This document shows positions 1-12,280 of a DNA stretch of 64,000 bases, in pieces. Where the stretch lies: the NCBI GenBank assembly GCA_965153455.1, contig OZ234499.1, positions 8,862,271 through 8,926,270 on the forward strand, written 5' to 3'. A program made the position numbers and the translations under genes. How positions within the stretch are numbered: position 1 is the stretch's first letter; each line of letters starts with the position of its first letter. This DNA is from Sphagnum compactum. Taxonomy: Eukaryota > Bryophyta > Sphagnopsida > Sphagnales. Under the pieces are notes generated by a model. That model was not told the DNA's origin. It saw only the letters and a program-made list of their open reading frames with translations, and searched no databases.

Positions 1-18
1 AGAATCTACAATAATGTT

Positions 19-261
19 TTATAGGATCATAAAGGTGGCTATGTATGGTATACCATGCACATACATTTTCAAATCTCTAATCAATCCTATTGGTTCTGTT
101 GTTGTTTGATTTGCCATTTGCACATTGTAAAGAACGATTTTAGGTTTGGGTAGCTTTAACTTAGTTCTTAGTTGTTCTGTGATGATATTTACCCTTGACC
201 CTCCATCTAAAAATATATCATCAATAATGTTTATTCCTATTTTTACTCGGGTAACAACCAT
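19..261 (-). pseudogene. Ty3/gypsy retrotransposon aspartic protease relic
   Basis: This open stretch encodes a retropepsin-like domain from a Ty3/gypsy polyprotein, which would cleave Gag-Pol in the particle. The protein shows FLDGGSRVNIITEQLR, which is the active-site segment, followed by MANQTTTEPIGLIRDLKMYVHGIPY, the flap-side region typical of plant gypsy elements. The usual catalytic D-S/T-G triad reads D-G-G here, so the enzyme is probably dead. The gag zinc-knuckle relic lies at higher coordinates on the same strand, which is the right order for a minus-strand gag-pro-pol element that continues beyond the left edge of the window. The family call is confident; the activity is very unlikely. 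Confidence 0.8.
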
Positions 262-667
262 ATGATTATCTATAACAATTATGTTGTTGTTCTAATATTA
301 AGTATTATAAATATGGTTGTTTTGTCAGTAATGGGCTTAATATTAGTCTATGGTTTATTTGATTTCAATCTTTACCACATGTACCTTTTAAGGTTTGCTG
401 AAATTTTGAATAATTGCCTAAGGTTCAATGTATAACTTGTTTCCAACATATGTTTATTGATATCTTGAAATATCTCCTCTACATATATAAATTTATTTGG
501 AAAGGTAAAAGGTTTTGTTGGTTTTGCAAGTTCCATTGAACTTGGCATCCTAGCCCAACTAGTAGTCCATTCTTTTGTGTAGTAGAAGGTATGTCAAGTG
601 GTGGATTAGTTACCTACGTCTATTACATGGTTTCTATCGTAGACTTTTTCAATTTCTCCTTTGCTTC

Positions 668-931
668 CTAATTAGTTACAATTTTGTTCTTTTTTGGATT
701 TTGGTCTTTGAACACTTGTTTTTCTATCACCTTACTTTGAATGGTCACATGAACATCAACCATGTTAACTGATGAACTAATAACTTTTACTTTACCTATA
801 AGTTTATTTTTTATGGTTTTATCTCCTTTGTCCTTGAACACGGTTTGCATTTCACCAAATTTCGGACAATTTGTTAATTTGTGGCCCAATATCCCACAAG
901 CATAGTTTAATGGTCTTGGAGGTTTACTCAT
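668..931 (-). pseudogene. Ty3/gypsy gag zinc-knuckle relic
   Basis: The encoded peptide begins with a degenerate retroviral-type zinc knuckle, CGILGHKLTNCP, which keeps the G-H-x4-C half of CCHC; the first cysteine pair is incomplete. It is followed by a lysine-rich stretch and a linker toward the protease relic at 19-261. Gag packages the element RNA. The open frame continues in other frames to about 1167, where a poorly preserved linker can be read. It belongs with the protease and the gag core at 1340-1625 as one decayed element in minus orientation. Confidence 0.65.
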
Positions 932-1339
932 TGTGCAATAGTTTTAGGAATAGCTATAATGGGTTCCTCCTTTTTGTTTTTGCATGTTTCCACATTATGG
1001 TTTGTATGATGATAATTTGTATAAGACATATTTGGTTTTGCAAGTATGTCATTTCCCATAGATACAATTCCTATCCTTGAAGTTTGTGGTATAAATAATG
1101 AATTTTGTGCTCCTTGTACAAAAGTACCTTCTTCACACATTAGTGTAGATTCCTTGTGTTGTTGCAAAATGTTTCATTTCATCCCTATTATAGCAATGTA
1201 CAGATAAGATTATAGTCTAGATCGAAACATAATCATTAGAAAACTATTAGTTGTAGGAATTTATAAACTATTGCCAATTATATTAACCTTTCATAATGCA
1301 CCTCTATTTGTTTTGTTGACTCCTACTTCAACTTCTTGA

Positions 1340-1625
1340 GTTGTAAATACACTCGTTCATTGTTCTATATAGTCCAATATTGTCAACATAAAAACTTGTT
1401 CTAAATTTGCAAATCTATAGTTTGGATGATTTCACATATAATTATTACACCAATTTGATGCACTATTTTTCAATGTAAAATTAAATAGATTGGCTATTTT
1501 GTGATCTACTGTTTCATTTTTAGCTTTGATAATGACTTCGAATATTTGTACACAAACATCTGGATTAGAGTTTTCTTATATTCATGATAGTTAAAGAGTT
1601 TGATGTAAATCCTAAAATAAGGTAC
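1340..1625 (-). pseudogene. Ty3/gypsy gag core (retrotrans_gag) relic
   Basis: Minus-strand translation, with stops and a frame change, reads the classic gag core: DHKIANLFNFTLKNSASNWC, then a stop, then NHPNYRFANLEQVF. This is the capsid-like domain upstream of the zinc knuckle. The order gag core, zinc knuckle and protease runs from about 1625 down to 19, so all three are pieces of one element. The core stops near 1640, exactly where an LTR-like block starts at about 1648, suggesting that the block interrupted it. Confidence 0.65.
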
Positions 1626-1647
1626 TATACATTGCATAGATACTATT

Positions 1648-2420
1648 GTAACACCTCATGTGGGTTTTGGAGGGTTGCTTCCTAGATTTGGTGGTATTGA
1701 TTTAATAGTAATATATTATGTGATGGTATTCATGTGGTTAAATGTACATCTACATCTACATAAAGTTATGTTACTATAAATTTTTTAAAATTCAAAGCTA
1801 GTTGGTATTATTTTAGTACCATGTGAATTCCTTTGTGTATATACCAAATTGTGCAAAGGAAAATTTTTCATTAGTTTTTTAAGAATTTTTAAATTCACTA
1901 TAGATACTAAATATCCTTCTTCATTAGATGTCACAAATGACATCGCCAACATCATTATTAACATCATCACCAACATCATCACCATCATCATTGTCAGCAT
2001 TATCATTAGCATCATTGCTAACATCACACTCTTAGTTCACTATTTGTTCGCTTTTAGTTAACTATCAATTCAGTTCATTTTTAGTTAATTATTAATTTCA
2101 CTTTTAGTTAATTATCAATTTAGTTAATTATTAGATAATTGTTAGTTCATCTTTAATTAATTATCAATTCAGTTCACTCTTAGTTCATTCTTAATCTAAT
2201 TGTGGGCCACATGGGTAATCATGGGTCACACATGGGGACAAAGCATTCCATGGAGGCTTTCGTAAATTAGGTCCCAAAGGGGTATAAATAGGAGTAAGAC
2301 CCTTAATTACCTTTAGCTTGTTCAACACCAGTTTTGAATAAGTTTTCTTGTCATAACCTTATTTTGTTCTTGTTTCATTCTTGCAATAAAACCTTGTTAG
2401 ATTCTTGTCAAGTGCACATG
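1648..2420 (+). mobile_element. LTR-like block with TATA box and poly(A) signal
   Basis: The block opens with TGTAACACCTCATG, a common LTR start, and contains TATAAATA at 2283-2290 and AATAAA at about 2384-2390 in the spacing expected of an LTR U3-R-U5. It also contains a CAT-rich microsatellite and an AGTTAATTATCAATTC tandem array. It sits at the upstream end of the minus-strand gag core, so it was probably inserted there. I could not find a matching target-site duplication, and the right boundary (2420-2600) is uncertain. It might be a solo LTR. Confidence 0.4.
1938..2205. repeat. Low-complexity CAT/ATC array and 24-27-bp AT-rich tandem array
   Basis: From 1938 to about 2035 the sequence is an imperfect CATCAT/AACATC trinucleotide tract. 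It then passes into repeated units of the type AGTTAATTATCAATTCAGTT with 24-27-bp spacing until about 2205. Both lie inside the LTR-like block. The methionine-rich minus-strand and isoleucine-rich plus-strand open frames here are products of the repeat, not genes. Confidence 0.75.
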
Positions 2421-2599
2421 TTGTGTTTTTGTTTTTGTTTTTTGTTTTGTGATTTAAATTTGGAACTAGGCCTGCCTTTGTTCTCGTTTTGATTTAGGAA
2501 ATCCTATAAACTTGGTTGTATTCGTGCCCATTATATTAGTAGGCACAAACCTATTCTGGTACAGAATTTTTGTGGTTGTACCATACATCACATTGTTAG

Positions 2600-3855
2600 T
2601 TGATATAAGAAATTATGGAACTATATCAATTATTCCATCATGAAATGATGCATTGTTGTACTACTTAATTATAATGTTTGCCATTTGTCTATTCCACACT
2701 CTAGGCATAAATCCATAACATTTGAGGACTACATTTCTTGCACCACTCAAAATAAGATGGGTTGTAGTCATTCTAATTCTCTCTAGAGCAAAATGCAGTT
2801 GTCTGATTAGTCGAAGTACCTTAACATTAAATGATGTCCTCCATACTTCACACCTTTCTATAAAATGGTTTGTCTTTCTACAATTTTGTGGTGTATCAAG
2901 TTTTCAACATTTTCTTGCATGATCATTAAGTTCTATTTTTCCTCCAAATTCAACTTAATTTATATTCTGGTTTTGAAATGATTGATCATTGCATCCCATA
3001 CATCTTTTTCAATAAAATGACATTCTACAAGAACATGGCCCTCCATCTATAAAAACTACAACAATTGGTTGTATGTTTAGGTTCTTGATCTGCATTTTGA
3101 TTAGATCTACTCCATACTTGTTTTCCAGGTAGATTTTGTTTTGTTGTCTTTGCCTAACCATAGACTCATTAGTTTCTAACACATTAACATTCGTGGTTAT
3201 CTTCATTCTTGTATTAATTATTGTTATTCGTGAAGTGTTGCGCTCAACTTTGATCCTCGATTGGTACACTACTTCAATTGTAAAAGCCTGCTCCTCCAAA
3301 TACTTTGTTTGAAATATAGTTCCAGCATATTGTGGTATTACTTATTCAATTTCATCATTGCTTAAATCTTCTTCCCATTCTTCATAGGGTTGATGGCACC
3401 GAGGTGAAGTATATTACTAACTAGAACTTTTGTGGATTTTATTTCCAACCCTTGCAGATTTGCAACAAAAGGTACATGAAAAAACAAAAAATGAGTTTGT
3501 CATCTCAAAGACATGGTAATTTGTATAAGTCTGAGGAGGTATTACGTGTACATTTAAACAAATCAGTAAACATGTTTACATTATTTTCCCATCCTTCTTG
3601 TTCAATATCAAGAGGTACTATCTTCATTGACAGCCTCTCTCGGATATTAGGTCACTTCATCATTCTAATAGTAAATGTCCCATGCGGTTCCATAACTGTT
3701 ATAGTCAGCATTGTGTACCACCCTATAAGGCCCTCCTTTGTCCTAGGTATTTTTAACAAAATATATGATATTATTTTTATAGTATGAAATTGCATTATTT
3801 CATTCAACATCTATGGTTATATTTCTTCTATGTTTTCTTCTTCATCTTATCGAAT
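2600..3855. other. Decayed coding-like DNA, family not recognised
   Basis: Minus-strand translation between 2640 and 3400 gives protein-like stretches with stops, including an open run at 3009-3299 (NLNIQPIVVVFIDGGPCS near its end). It may be the 5' part of the retroelement to the left, but I do not recognise a domain. The plus-strand open frame at 3452-3787 has no recognisable features. Nothing else is visible. Confidence 0.3.
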
Positions 3856-4336
3856 TGTTAGAAATACTATTCGTTTCTAATTCCCAATGTTGATGAATGT
3901 GTTAAACATTTATCAAGAGGATGAATAGTATTCACATCCTTATAGTAATTAGGTTATGTTGAATAATGGTGGCTAGGGTTTAGAAATGGATCCAAAGGCT
4001 ACATTAGGGTTTGATTGTAGCTAGGTTAAGGTTTGGTGGCGGCTAGGGTTAGGGTTTGATGGCAGTTACGATTAAATGGTGACTACTTTAGGGTTAGGAG
4101 ATAATATATATTGGAGTGGTTTTGAGTAGTCGTTCATTCTTTTCTATCAAGTTTTTGAGTACACCTAAAGACTTTGGAAGTTTGGAGTTGGTATACTATA
4201 AGTTATAGTTTTATGATTGTAGTTCGTGACACCTTCAACCCATGTGATTTCCTTCCTTGTCATTTCAATATAATTGCATCGTTTGTTAAACTTTGGTGTT
4301 TCAAACCTTGCTTTTTTTCTAATTATTTCCAATACA
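3856..4336 (+). mobile_element. LTR-A copy 1 (copia-type LTR, plus orientation)
   Basis: The copy starts TGTTAGAAATACTATTCG and ends near TTTCCAATACA, a TG...CA terminus with an inverted TGTT-GGAAA/TTTCC-AATACA match to other copies. It shares with the 3' LTR at 8936-9403 the segments around GATGAATAGTATTCACATCC, the GGCTAGGGTTAGGGTTT array and the end block with CAACCCATGTGATTTCC. It could be the 5' LTR of the copia element that ends at 9403, but no 5-bp target duplication joins the two and no clear primer-binding site follows it. Confidence 0.7.
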
Positions 4337-6331
4337 AATTTTACTACTTGAAATAATTCTCTTTGTAAACTTTGGGTCACCATGCGATTCATGTTCATCC
4401 CCATTCTACTACTCTTATTGGAAAGAGAAATTGTTATAGATCTAAATCCTTGTAACATTTGTTTTATTCATAGTTGAATCTTGACAACTTTTTAGCCAAA
4501 GTTGAATATGTAGAACTAGAGCAAACAAAAATTCTTACATATTGGCAACGACATAACCTTTGCAATAATCTGAAAATAGATTCAGATCATATGGAATTGA
4601 CCAAAAAAAAATAATACCAATGTTCTTTTCCATCAAAACTTTTCTCTAGCTCCTATCATGAGCTTCTCTTCATCCTTAAAACTACTCAATGTTCTAATGC
4701 TAAAAGATTCTAAACTTCTTTCCTTAAATCCTTTTTGATTTCTCACCATGAACATGAATTCAAATTTTCAACTAGTCTTAATCATTCAACCCTATGCTAC
4801 CACTTTGTCCTACAATGACACGTCCTCTTATCCACTTGTGCAATGTTGACCATACAATTTGTCCACTATGTCCAATGGTGATGCAACAATTTTGAAACAA
4901 TTTTGGCCTTAACAACAAAGATGGAAAAAAATCCAAAACTTGAAAGATATGCATGGTTGAAAAGTGCATCTCTTGCAAAACCAAATATCTAGGTTGATCA
5001 TTAATTTGTAGGCACTCATGACATCTAATGCATGAGGGAAGAACCTATGATGACCATTGAACAAACATAGTTAGAGGAGTTGGAATCAAAGCACAAGCGC
5101 CATGAGTATCATGAACACTAATATGCCCAACAAGTGTACGATGACTTATAGTCCTTACATTAGTCAAAGGTCCAATTTGTGGAAGATTTTGAGAAAAAAT
5201 AACACATTAATGACAGACTACACTGAATGGTGTTGCATCAAATTGTGAGACTAAAAAAAAATACTAGCAAATGATGTTGGCCTCTCAAAAAACCCAAATT
5301 GCCAATGAACTGAAGATCATAGATGAATATGAACATGTAACCCATATTTGAAAGTTCAAATTAACATCATGGCTAAAGGCGAACTTTCATTTTCTTGATG
5401 ATATTAGCCACTACAACATTTTGATGGCAACCCAAACATAAATCAAGCCCAAGACCTAGTTTTGGATTAGCAATACGCCACCAAATAGTCCACCCATCAA
5501 AATGAAGTTAAATCACGAACTCTTATGGCCAATGCCACAATGATGACATTACATGTTACATATTGATCTTAACCCCTTTGGGCTTGAAGGTGGATGGACT
5601 TTAAGAACATGCCCATGTATGTTCCATCTACCATGTTTGATAATCCAAATGCACATGAAGTATTAATGTCTCACTTGTAGGGCCCCATTCCATTAGCGTT
5701 TGTATGAGCTATTTAATTTACTAACATACATGCCTAAAAGTTGGGAATGCAATCTAACAAGTACCCCAACTAATCCTGAAATGTGGGGTTTAAGCCAATC
5801 TTTAGATGGCAAATTAAAACTACAAAACTGGCATGAAATGGTGTTAATGTCATCCAAGTGTTAACTACTAATGAAATAATGGCTAGGGCTAAGCATTTCT
5901 ACCCTAATGAAATCAATAGTTGTCAACCACTTTTTTACCAAGTAACGGGGGGTTGTTTTGATGAGGGAGACGGAGAATTTCACATTGGAATTCACCCCCA
6001 AGGAAGATGATGGAACTTTAATGGGAAGGAGGTCGTTCATATGAAACAAGATGCATGAAATTACAAGGATGATTGGTAAATCCTAATATTCTAACACTAT
6101 TTTAACTTCATATTTTGTTCTTGTACATATTCAATTTCAATCATGAAATTTGTGCTCAGATTCAATATAATGTTGTTCAACCACACTTTCTTACAACATA
6201 GATGTTTGCACAATTCTGAATCTATCATAATTCTGCAACAATTTTATTTCTCATGCTAGTAAAAAAGAAAAAAAACAATAGATTGTGGAAAAGTATATGA
6301 AAAACAAAAGAAAAACATAGTTCAATAACTC
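4337..6331. other. Decayed repeat-derived DNA upstream of the copia integrase
   Basis: No intact gene is present. On the plus strand 5040-5300 can be read as a stop-ridden, charged, coiled-coil-like stretch (LEELESKHKRHEYHEH, then QQVYDDL), which looks like an old gag-type coding region. The rest is AT-rich and featureless. It may be the remains of the 5' internal region of the copia element, but the family could not be identified. Confidence 0.3.
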
Positions 6332-6691
6332 TTGTTCCTCATCACAAACTATTATTTAAACTTTCAAAAAATTAAAAAAAATAATCTCTACTGTGTATGT
6401 CCCAAAAAACACATGTTTACCTTTCAAAAGTGGAAGGAGAGGTGTTTGACAAATTCAGCGTATAAGGCATTAGTGGAAAATGAAACTAACATGAAGATCA
6501 AGACCTTGCAATTTGACAACGAAAAATAGTTTATGTCCAAAAAGTTTAATGACTTTTTGGGCAAATGTGGAATCTAATGACAAATAAGTGCTTTGTATAC
6601 ACCACAATAAAATGGAGTTGCAAAACCAGCCAATAGGACTATTGTGGAGTGCTTTAAGAGCATGATTTTTGCACAAAGATCAACTTGTAGT
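6332..6691 (+). pseudogene. Ty1/copia integrase relic, 5' part
   Basis: The translation reads KALVENETNMKIKTLQFDNE followed by a stop, then FMSKKFNDFLGKCGI, YTPQ-stop-NGVAKPANRTIVECFKSMI. This is the second half of a copia integrase core, including the LRSDNGGEF-like segment and the TPQQNGVAERKNRTI-like segment. Integrase inserts the element cDNA. Several stops make it dead. It is cut at 6691 by a solo LTR and resumes at 7613 after the duplicated GTAGT. Confidence 0.85.
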
Positions 6692-7612
6692 TGACGCACC
6701 CCGAAACTCCTTGAAAGACACAAATGCAAGTTTGAAAATGAAAATAACGGAAGAAGAAAGAGTTGAGGTACGCTCCCTAACTCGTAGCACTTCGGGGTTA
6801 AAAGAGGTGTGCTAAAGCTCTAAGATGGGGACTAGGATGAGTGACAAGCGGGTCAGTTATTCATATGGTTCTACACAAACCAAACAAGAAGTTGGTTAGT
6901 GCATAGTTGGAGCACTTTTGGTGCATAAATGAACCACGAGCATACACAAACTCACAAGACTCACCACGACCTAGACTTGGGGAAACCACCACCTTCCCCC
7001 TTATAATATTCTCTATGATTAACCACGGGGGCTGCATCCAAATAATATTTTTCTCAAGACTCCCAGTTGGGAGTCCTGAAATTCTTGAAATTAAGACTCT
7101 CGCCATTTTAGAAGCCCATAGCTTCTCGTGTAGACCTCTAATTGAGATGAGGTTTAAAGAAAACTTTTAGTTTTAGTCGAAAACTTTCCAAAGATATGTG
7201 GCACACCACCTGCATGCAACCTTCATGCACATAATTTAGGGCAATTCCCAACTTTTAATGGTCGAAAGTTAAATTAACACTTTGACTCCTAGCCTTTCTT
7301 TCGGTCATAACTTGTGTTGTAGGTACTCAAATGGATCATGCAAGCCCATTTTAGACATTTACGTCTTAAGAGATTTTCAATGGTATAAGGAATTTTTTAA
7401 TCCAATGAATTTTGACCTTTCAAATCATTTTTTGAAGATTCAAGAGTTCGTAGGGACTCTAATTCCCAAAGTGGGAGTCCACTTGGGAGTGTGTGAGCTC
7501 ATTCTCTCACATTTTCTTGCACTCTGAAAAGTGTGACTCCCAGGTTGCACTCTTGGCTTACACCTTTCCATGCCCCTGCTTTGGTTGTGAGCCCAACGTT
7601 AGGGTCATGATA
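6692..7612 (+). mobile_element. LTR-B solo LTR, copy 1, inserted in copia integrase
   Basis: This 921-bp unit begins TGACGCACCCC and ends GGGTCATGATA, and it is flanked on both sides by GTAGT (6687-6691 and 7613-7617), a perfect 5-bp target-site duplication. A second copy at 26560-27474 in the other orientation begins TGACACACCCC and ends GGGTCGCGACA. The last bases differ by CG-to-CA and C-to-T changes, which fits deamination of methylated CpG. There is no internal coding region, so it is a solo LTR left by recombination. The open frames inside it are not genes. Confidence 0.88.
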
Positions 7613-8935
7613 GTAGTTTTGGGTGAAAAAGATGACCATGGTGGTTTACATCAAGAATCAATGCCCAACCAAAGTCCTTATTCAAAGACCTCATAAGAAG
7701 CATGGACCAATAGAAAACCTAATGTATTTCATTTGAGAGTTTTTGGTTGTAAAACCTATGCACACATTCTAGATGAAAGGAAAAGCAAATTAGAGTTCGA
7801 ATCCATACCTTGTGTGTTTTAGGGTATTATGGAGAGACCAAAACATATTGCTTGATATGTGTAGAAATCAAAAGGATCATTAAGAATGGCCCAGATGTTG
7901 AGTTCCTTGATGGGATGAAAGAAGTAGAAGGTGTCGTAGATCTTTGAAAGAGAGACCGATGGAAGACATGGAAGGTGAATCTACATCAAATTATTTTTCA
8001 GAAGAAGAATTTGGTCCAACACAAGATGAGAATTTCAATGAAACACAACAAGATGAAAAAAGAGAAGGGCCCTAAAGACAACATAATGAGTGGCCTCATG
8101 ATTGGTGGGTTGCCACCAAAAAGGTGGAACATGTCACCATAATTTTTTCAAAAGAATCTCATTTGGAGTAAATTACAACAAAACTTTTACATTCATAGCA
8201 AAGTTTGTGTCCATTCATTGTATCATTGCATTAACAACCATTGAAAGCATGGAGATTCATCAAATGAACATCAAAACCGCAATGCTTAATGGTGACCATG
8301 AAAAGGAAATCTACATGGAACAACCCCAAGGATTCACACAAGGAGGCGATAAGCGTGGTCAGTTAACACATGGCGAATCCAAATTTAGAACATTGGGATA
8401 TGGTGAAGCGCATTTTTTGATACATGCAAGGCACTAATCCAAATTATAATTTAAAGGAATACCATCCCAAGAAATGATCGGATATTGTGATGTGGATTGG
8501 GCCAATGACCTTGAGGATAAGAGATCCACCATAGGGTTTGTATTCATGATCAAATGTGGAGTTATTTCTTGGAGCAACAAATGATAATTCATTATCGTTT
8601 CGTTAATACATGGTAAGCACCCAAGCTACCAAGGAAGCCATATGGATGACAAAGTTGATGAAGGAATTAGGGTACATGAAAGATAGGAGGTGACGGTGAT
8701 TTGATGTGACAACCAAGGGGGAAAATCATTGATAGACTCCCACCCAACATGCGCAAACAAAACACATTGATATTCAAAAACATTTTGTTCAAGAATGAGT
8801 TGAAAATGGTGAAATCATGTTAGAATATTGTTCAACGAAGGACATGGTGGTGGATGTGCTTACCAAGGCATTGTCAAAATAACGACATAACAAATTGATA
8901 ACCATATTTGGATTAGAAACTTCATAGAGTGGGAG
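7613..8935 (+). pseudogene. Ty1/copia integrase C-end, reverse transcriptase and RNase H relic
   Basis: After the solo LTR the integrase continues with VFGCKTYAHILDERKSKLEF and CVF-stop-GYYGETKTY in mixed frames. The reverse transcriptase start follows at about 8220-8345 (IHQMNIKTAMLNGDHEKEIYMEQPQGF). An internal deletion removes most of the RT, because the text jumps to the RIF-YMQGT-type and IGYCDVDWANDLEDKRSTIG segments of RNase H (8440-8560). The last part matches the copia tail at 20209-20448. It ends in GAGTGGGAG, a polypurine tract, directly before the 3' LTR at 8936. It carries many stops and is inactive. Confidence 0.85.
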
Positions 8936-9403
8936 TGTTGGAAATACTATGAAGTTTCTAACCCCCAAGGTTAATGAATATGTTGAACATTCATCAAAAG
9001 GTTGAATAGTAGTTACATCCTTATAGTAATTAGGTTAGGTTGAATAGTGGTGGCTAGGGTTTAGAAGTGGAGGCTAGGTTAGGGTTTGGTGGCAACTAGG
9101 GTTAGGGTTATGTGGTGGCCACTAGGTTAAGTGGTAATTAGGTTAGGGTTAAGTGGCAGCTACTTTAGGGTTCAAAAATATATATTTTGGAGTGGTTTCG
9201 AATAGTCTTTCATTCTTTTCTATCAAAATTTTGAGTGCATCTAGAGATTTGTAGTTTGGAATTAGTTTGCTACAAATTATAGTTTTATGATTGTGGTTTG
9301 TGACACCTTCAACCCATGTGATTTCCTTCCTTGTACAATTGCACCTTTTGATAAACTTTGGTGTTTCAAACCTTACTTGTTTTCTAGTTGTTTCCAATAA
9401 ACA
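8936..9403 (+). mobile_element. LTR-A copy 2, 3' LTR of the copia element
   Basis: It starts TGTTGGAAATACTATGAAG immediately after the GAGTGGGAG polypurine tract of the copia relic, which fixes it as a 3' LTR, and ends near TTTCCAATAAACA. It contains a degenerate array of GGCTAGGGTT/TAGGGTTTGGTGGC units (about 9045-9170). The family has further copies at 3856, 11102, 11815, 18939 and 19751. Confidence 0.8.
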
Positions 9404-10029
9404 ACTTCAAATGGTGAAGGTAGCCTATCCCTTGTGAGACTACTTGTACTAGGATTGAATGATGGGCATGAAGATTGCCTTCCTACCACAATGTTGTTTT
9501 CTTGGGAAATGTTTTTGTTTCTTAAAGTTTTTTTTAAAAATTCTAAAAGACAACCCATATGGTAAAATCTTTATTGCATTTCAATGTTTTCCACAATTGT
9601 GGGCTTTCACATAGGAGATAACACAATGTCTTAGCAATTTAATGAGAATTTAGATGTTACATACTCTAAACATTATTACAAGGTCATTAGGAAGGAACCA
9701 TGGAGGTGGATGAAACACTTGGCACATGTTTCAACTTTGAAAACTTCAAGATGAACACTATTGAAGGAAACACACGTGATGTAAATAAATATGGGAACAT
9801 AGGAAAACCTTTAATTATTTAAGATCAATGTTAATTTTGAGGAATTTTTAGTTATCAAAGTAAAAAATTTACTTGAAAATGGTGTTTCATTTGGAATTAC
9901 AAGTATTTGAAAGGCACACATAGCTCAATATTGAGTTGGATGCACCAATGGCTCACAAGCCTAATCCAAGATGAATTAAAATTATACAACTATTGTTAAA
10001 AATGATTTGGACAAGTTATTACCTACAAG
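9404..10029. other. No gene seen
   Basis: AT-rich DNA with short open frames only. The part from 9650 onward may be the decayed upstream region of the gypsy relic that follows, but no domain can be read in it. Confidence 0.4.
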
Positions 10030-10990
10030 GTTCACTCAACTAGTAAAAGCCACTTGGCTATTTTTAGTAGAATTTGCATTGATTTCATTAAGTTCAATGA
10101 ACCATCAAGAAAGACATTTATGCAATTATAGGACATGAAGTGTATCTTTTTTGGAATTTTTTTCAAGATATGACCAAATCATTATCACCTCATAAAATTG
10201 ATACAAAATAACATTCATAATAGATTAGGGAACATTTATTTGGATAGCCATGCCATTTTGTCTAAAAAATCTTCCACCAACTTTAGATACCAACATGATG
10301 CTAGTAAACCTTTTAAAGAATACTTAGATGTTTTCATGAACTTGTTCTTGGGTGACATCACTTTTGCAATGTGACTTGCAATGTGACCTTTTCATTTGGA
10401 GAAATTCAAATTTTATTTTGAAAAATGTTGGGGATTTGGTGTTAGTATGAATTTGGATAAATATATTTTTGGGTATATTTAGGCATGATATTAGGATTTA
10501 TTATGTCCAAGGAAGGTAAATTACCAAGTCCTAAAAAAAGATCTAGGCAATTGTGATTTGCTAACCCCAAAAACATAATAAAAAATACATGTTTCCAATG
10601 GCTTGACATAGTTTTATAGGTGTTCATCAAGAATTTTGCTTTCACATGGCACCAATTATGAAGTTAATGTGCAACTCTAAGTCTTTTCAATGGACTCCAG
10701 AATGTGACCAAGCATGATGCACAATATAAAATTGGTACATTGAAGTTCCAATTTTTATAACATGATGAGGATTTGGAAATCCATGTCCACACAAATGCTT
10801 TAAACCTGGTAGTTAGTGCACTCCTTGCTCAAAATGTTATAGGTAAATTAGACTAGGACATTTCCTATCTTTCATGATTATTGAATAAAATTGCTCGAGG
10901 AATTACACCACCATGCAACTAGTGACGCCTTACATAAAATCTGGCTTCCCTATTCATAAATTGGTTTATGTGCTATGTTGATCTAACTTT
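10030..10990 (+). pseudogene. Ty3/gypsy reverse transcriptase and RNase H relic
   Basis: Plus-strand translation in shifting frames gives ICIDFIKFNEPSRKTF, RYDQIIITS, YKITFIIDWGTFIWIAMPF, CLKNLPPTF, EYLDVFMNLFLGD, HLEKFKFYFEKCWGFGVSMN, MILGFIMSKEGKLPSPKK and finally HVHTNALNLVVSALLAQNV. These are, in order, the RT fingers and palm, the region around the catalytic FLDD (here FLGD, so the key aspartate is changed), the thumb, and the start of RNase H. The order and spacing are those of a gypsy pol. Numerous stops show it is long dead. No LTR of its own could be assigned. Confidence 0.85.
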
Positions 10991-11101
10991 AACTTGTTTG
11001 ATTAATTAATTAGCATAGGTTAAATAATTAGACGATTATTGTTTTTTCTTGAAATATGACTTTCAAATCATATAAACCTAGTTGTTCTAACTATGTGGTA
11101 G

Positions 11102-11530
11102 ATATAGGAAACAATTATAAAACAATCAAGGTTAGAAACATCAAAGTTTATAAAGAGGTGCAATTGTATTGAAATGACAAGGAAAAAAATCACATGTTGA
11201 ATGTGTTCACAAACTATAATCATAAAACTACTTGTAACAAACTAACTCCAGCCTTGAAAGTTTCTATGTGCATTCAAAAACTTGACAGAATAGAATGAAA
11301 AACTATTCAAAACCATTCCAATATATAGTATTTCCTAACCCTAACCTAGCCACCACTTAATTAATATAGTTGTTGCTTAACCTTAAATTAGGCATTGCTT
11401 AACCCTAATGTAGCTGCCACTTTTAAACCCTAGCTGCCACCATTCAACCTAAGCTAACAATTCAGCTTTTTGTTGAATGATCAACACATTCATTAACTTT
11501 GGGGATTACAAACAAATAGTATTTCTAATA
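11102..11530 (-). mobile_element. LTR-A copy 3 (minus orientation, degraded)
   Basis: It shares the same blocks in reverse order: GGAAACAATTATAAAACAATC at its start, GCAATTGTATTGAAATGACAAGG, the CCTAACCTAGCCACC array near 11340-11450, and ACAAATAGTATTTCTAA at its end. The left and right ends are damaged and no target duplication is visible. Confidence 0.7.
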
Positions 11531-11814
11531 GTAGATGCATTGTTTTGATTTCCCAATAGTTTGGAACGTATAATAATTCATAATCAATTTATAGATGCCT
11601 CCTTTTTCCATCCAACCATTGATCTTGAAAAAAAAAATTAAAATTTCATAAAAAAATTTGATAGACAAGATTTTTTTTTTTCATTTTTTTTTCAAATTTC
11701 AAGTTTTTTTTGTAACCAAAATTCCATCACCTCATGGATAGAGTTGGACTTGGGTGGGATTGGGGTGTCCACAAGGACTAGGTCCACCCCATCTTTGGAA
11801 TTGGGCGTCTTGTT

Positions 11815-12280
11815 TGTATTGGAAATAACTAGAAAACAAGCAAGGTTTGAAGCACCAAAATTTAACAAAAGATGCAATTGTATTGAAATCATAAGGGAGG
11901 AAATCACATGGGTTGAAGGTGTCACAAACTTCAATCATGAAACTATAACTTGCAACAGGCTAATTCCAAATTTCAAGGTTTCTAGGTGCATTCAAAAACT
12001 TGATAGAAGAAAATGAAAGACTACTCAAAACCACTCCAATATATACTATCTCCTAAACTTAAAGTAGTCGCCATTTAATCTTAGCCGCTGCCTAACCCTA
12101 GCTACCACTAAACCCTAACCTAATCACCATCAAACACTAATGTAGCCTCCACTTTTAAACCTAGCCACCAATATTCGACCTAACTTAACTACTATAAGGA
12201 TTTGAATACTATTCATCCTTTTGATGAATGCTTAACACATTCATCAAATTGGGAATTAAAAAAGAATAATATTTCTAACA
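11815..12280 (-). mobile_element. LTR-A copy 4 (minus orientation)
   Basis: It begins TGTATTGGAAATAACTAG and ends ATATTTCTAACA, giving TG...CA ends. All internal landmarks of the family are present, including ATCACATGGGTTGAAGGTG and the CCTAACC/GCCACCA array. No copia coding region adjoins it and no target duplication was found, so whether it is a solo LTR is open. Confidence 0.72.

Noticed and set aside
1785-2061. Methionine-rich and isoleucine-rich open frames
   Set aside because: They are translations of a CAT-type microsatellite.
4010-4130. Interstitial telomere
   Set aside because: The TAGGGTT words are interleaved with GGTGGC text and recur at the same place in every LTR-A copy, so they belong to the LTR.
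3856-9403. One intact LTR-flanked copia element from copy 1 to copy 2 of LTR-A
   Set aside because: Flanking bases CGAAT and ACTTC do not match, no primer-binding site follows copy 1, and the stretch 4337-6331 lacks recognisable copia gag. A joint origin is possible but not shown.
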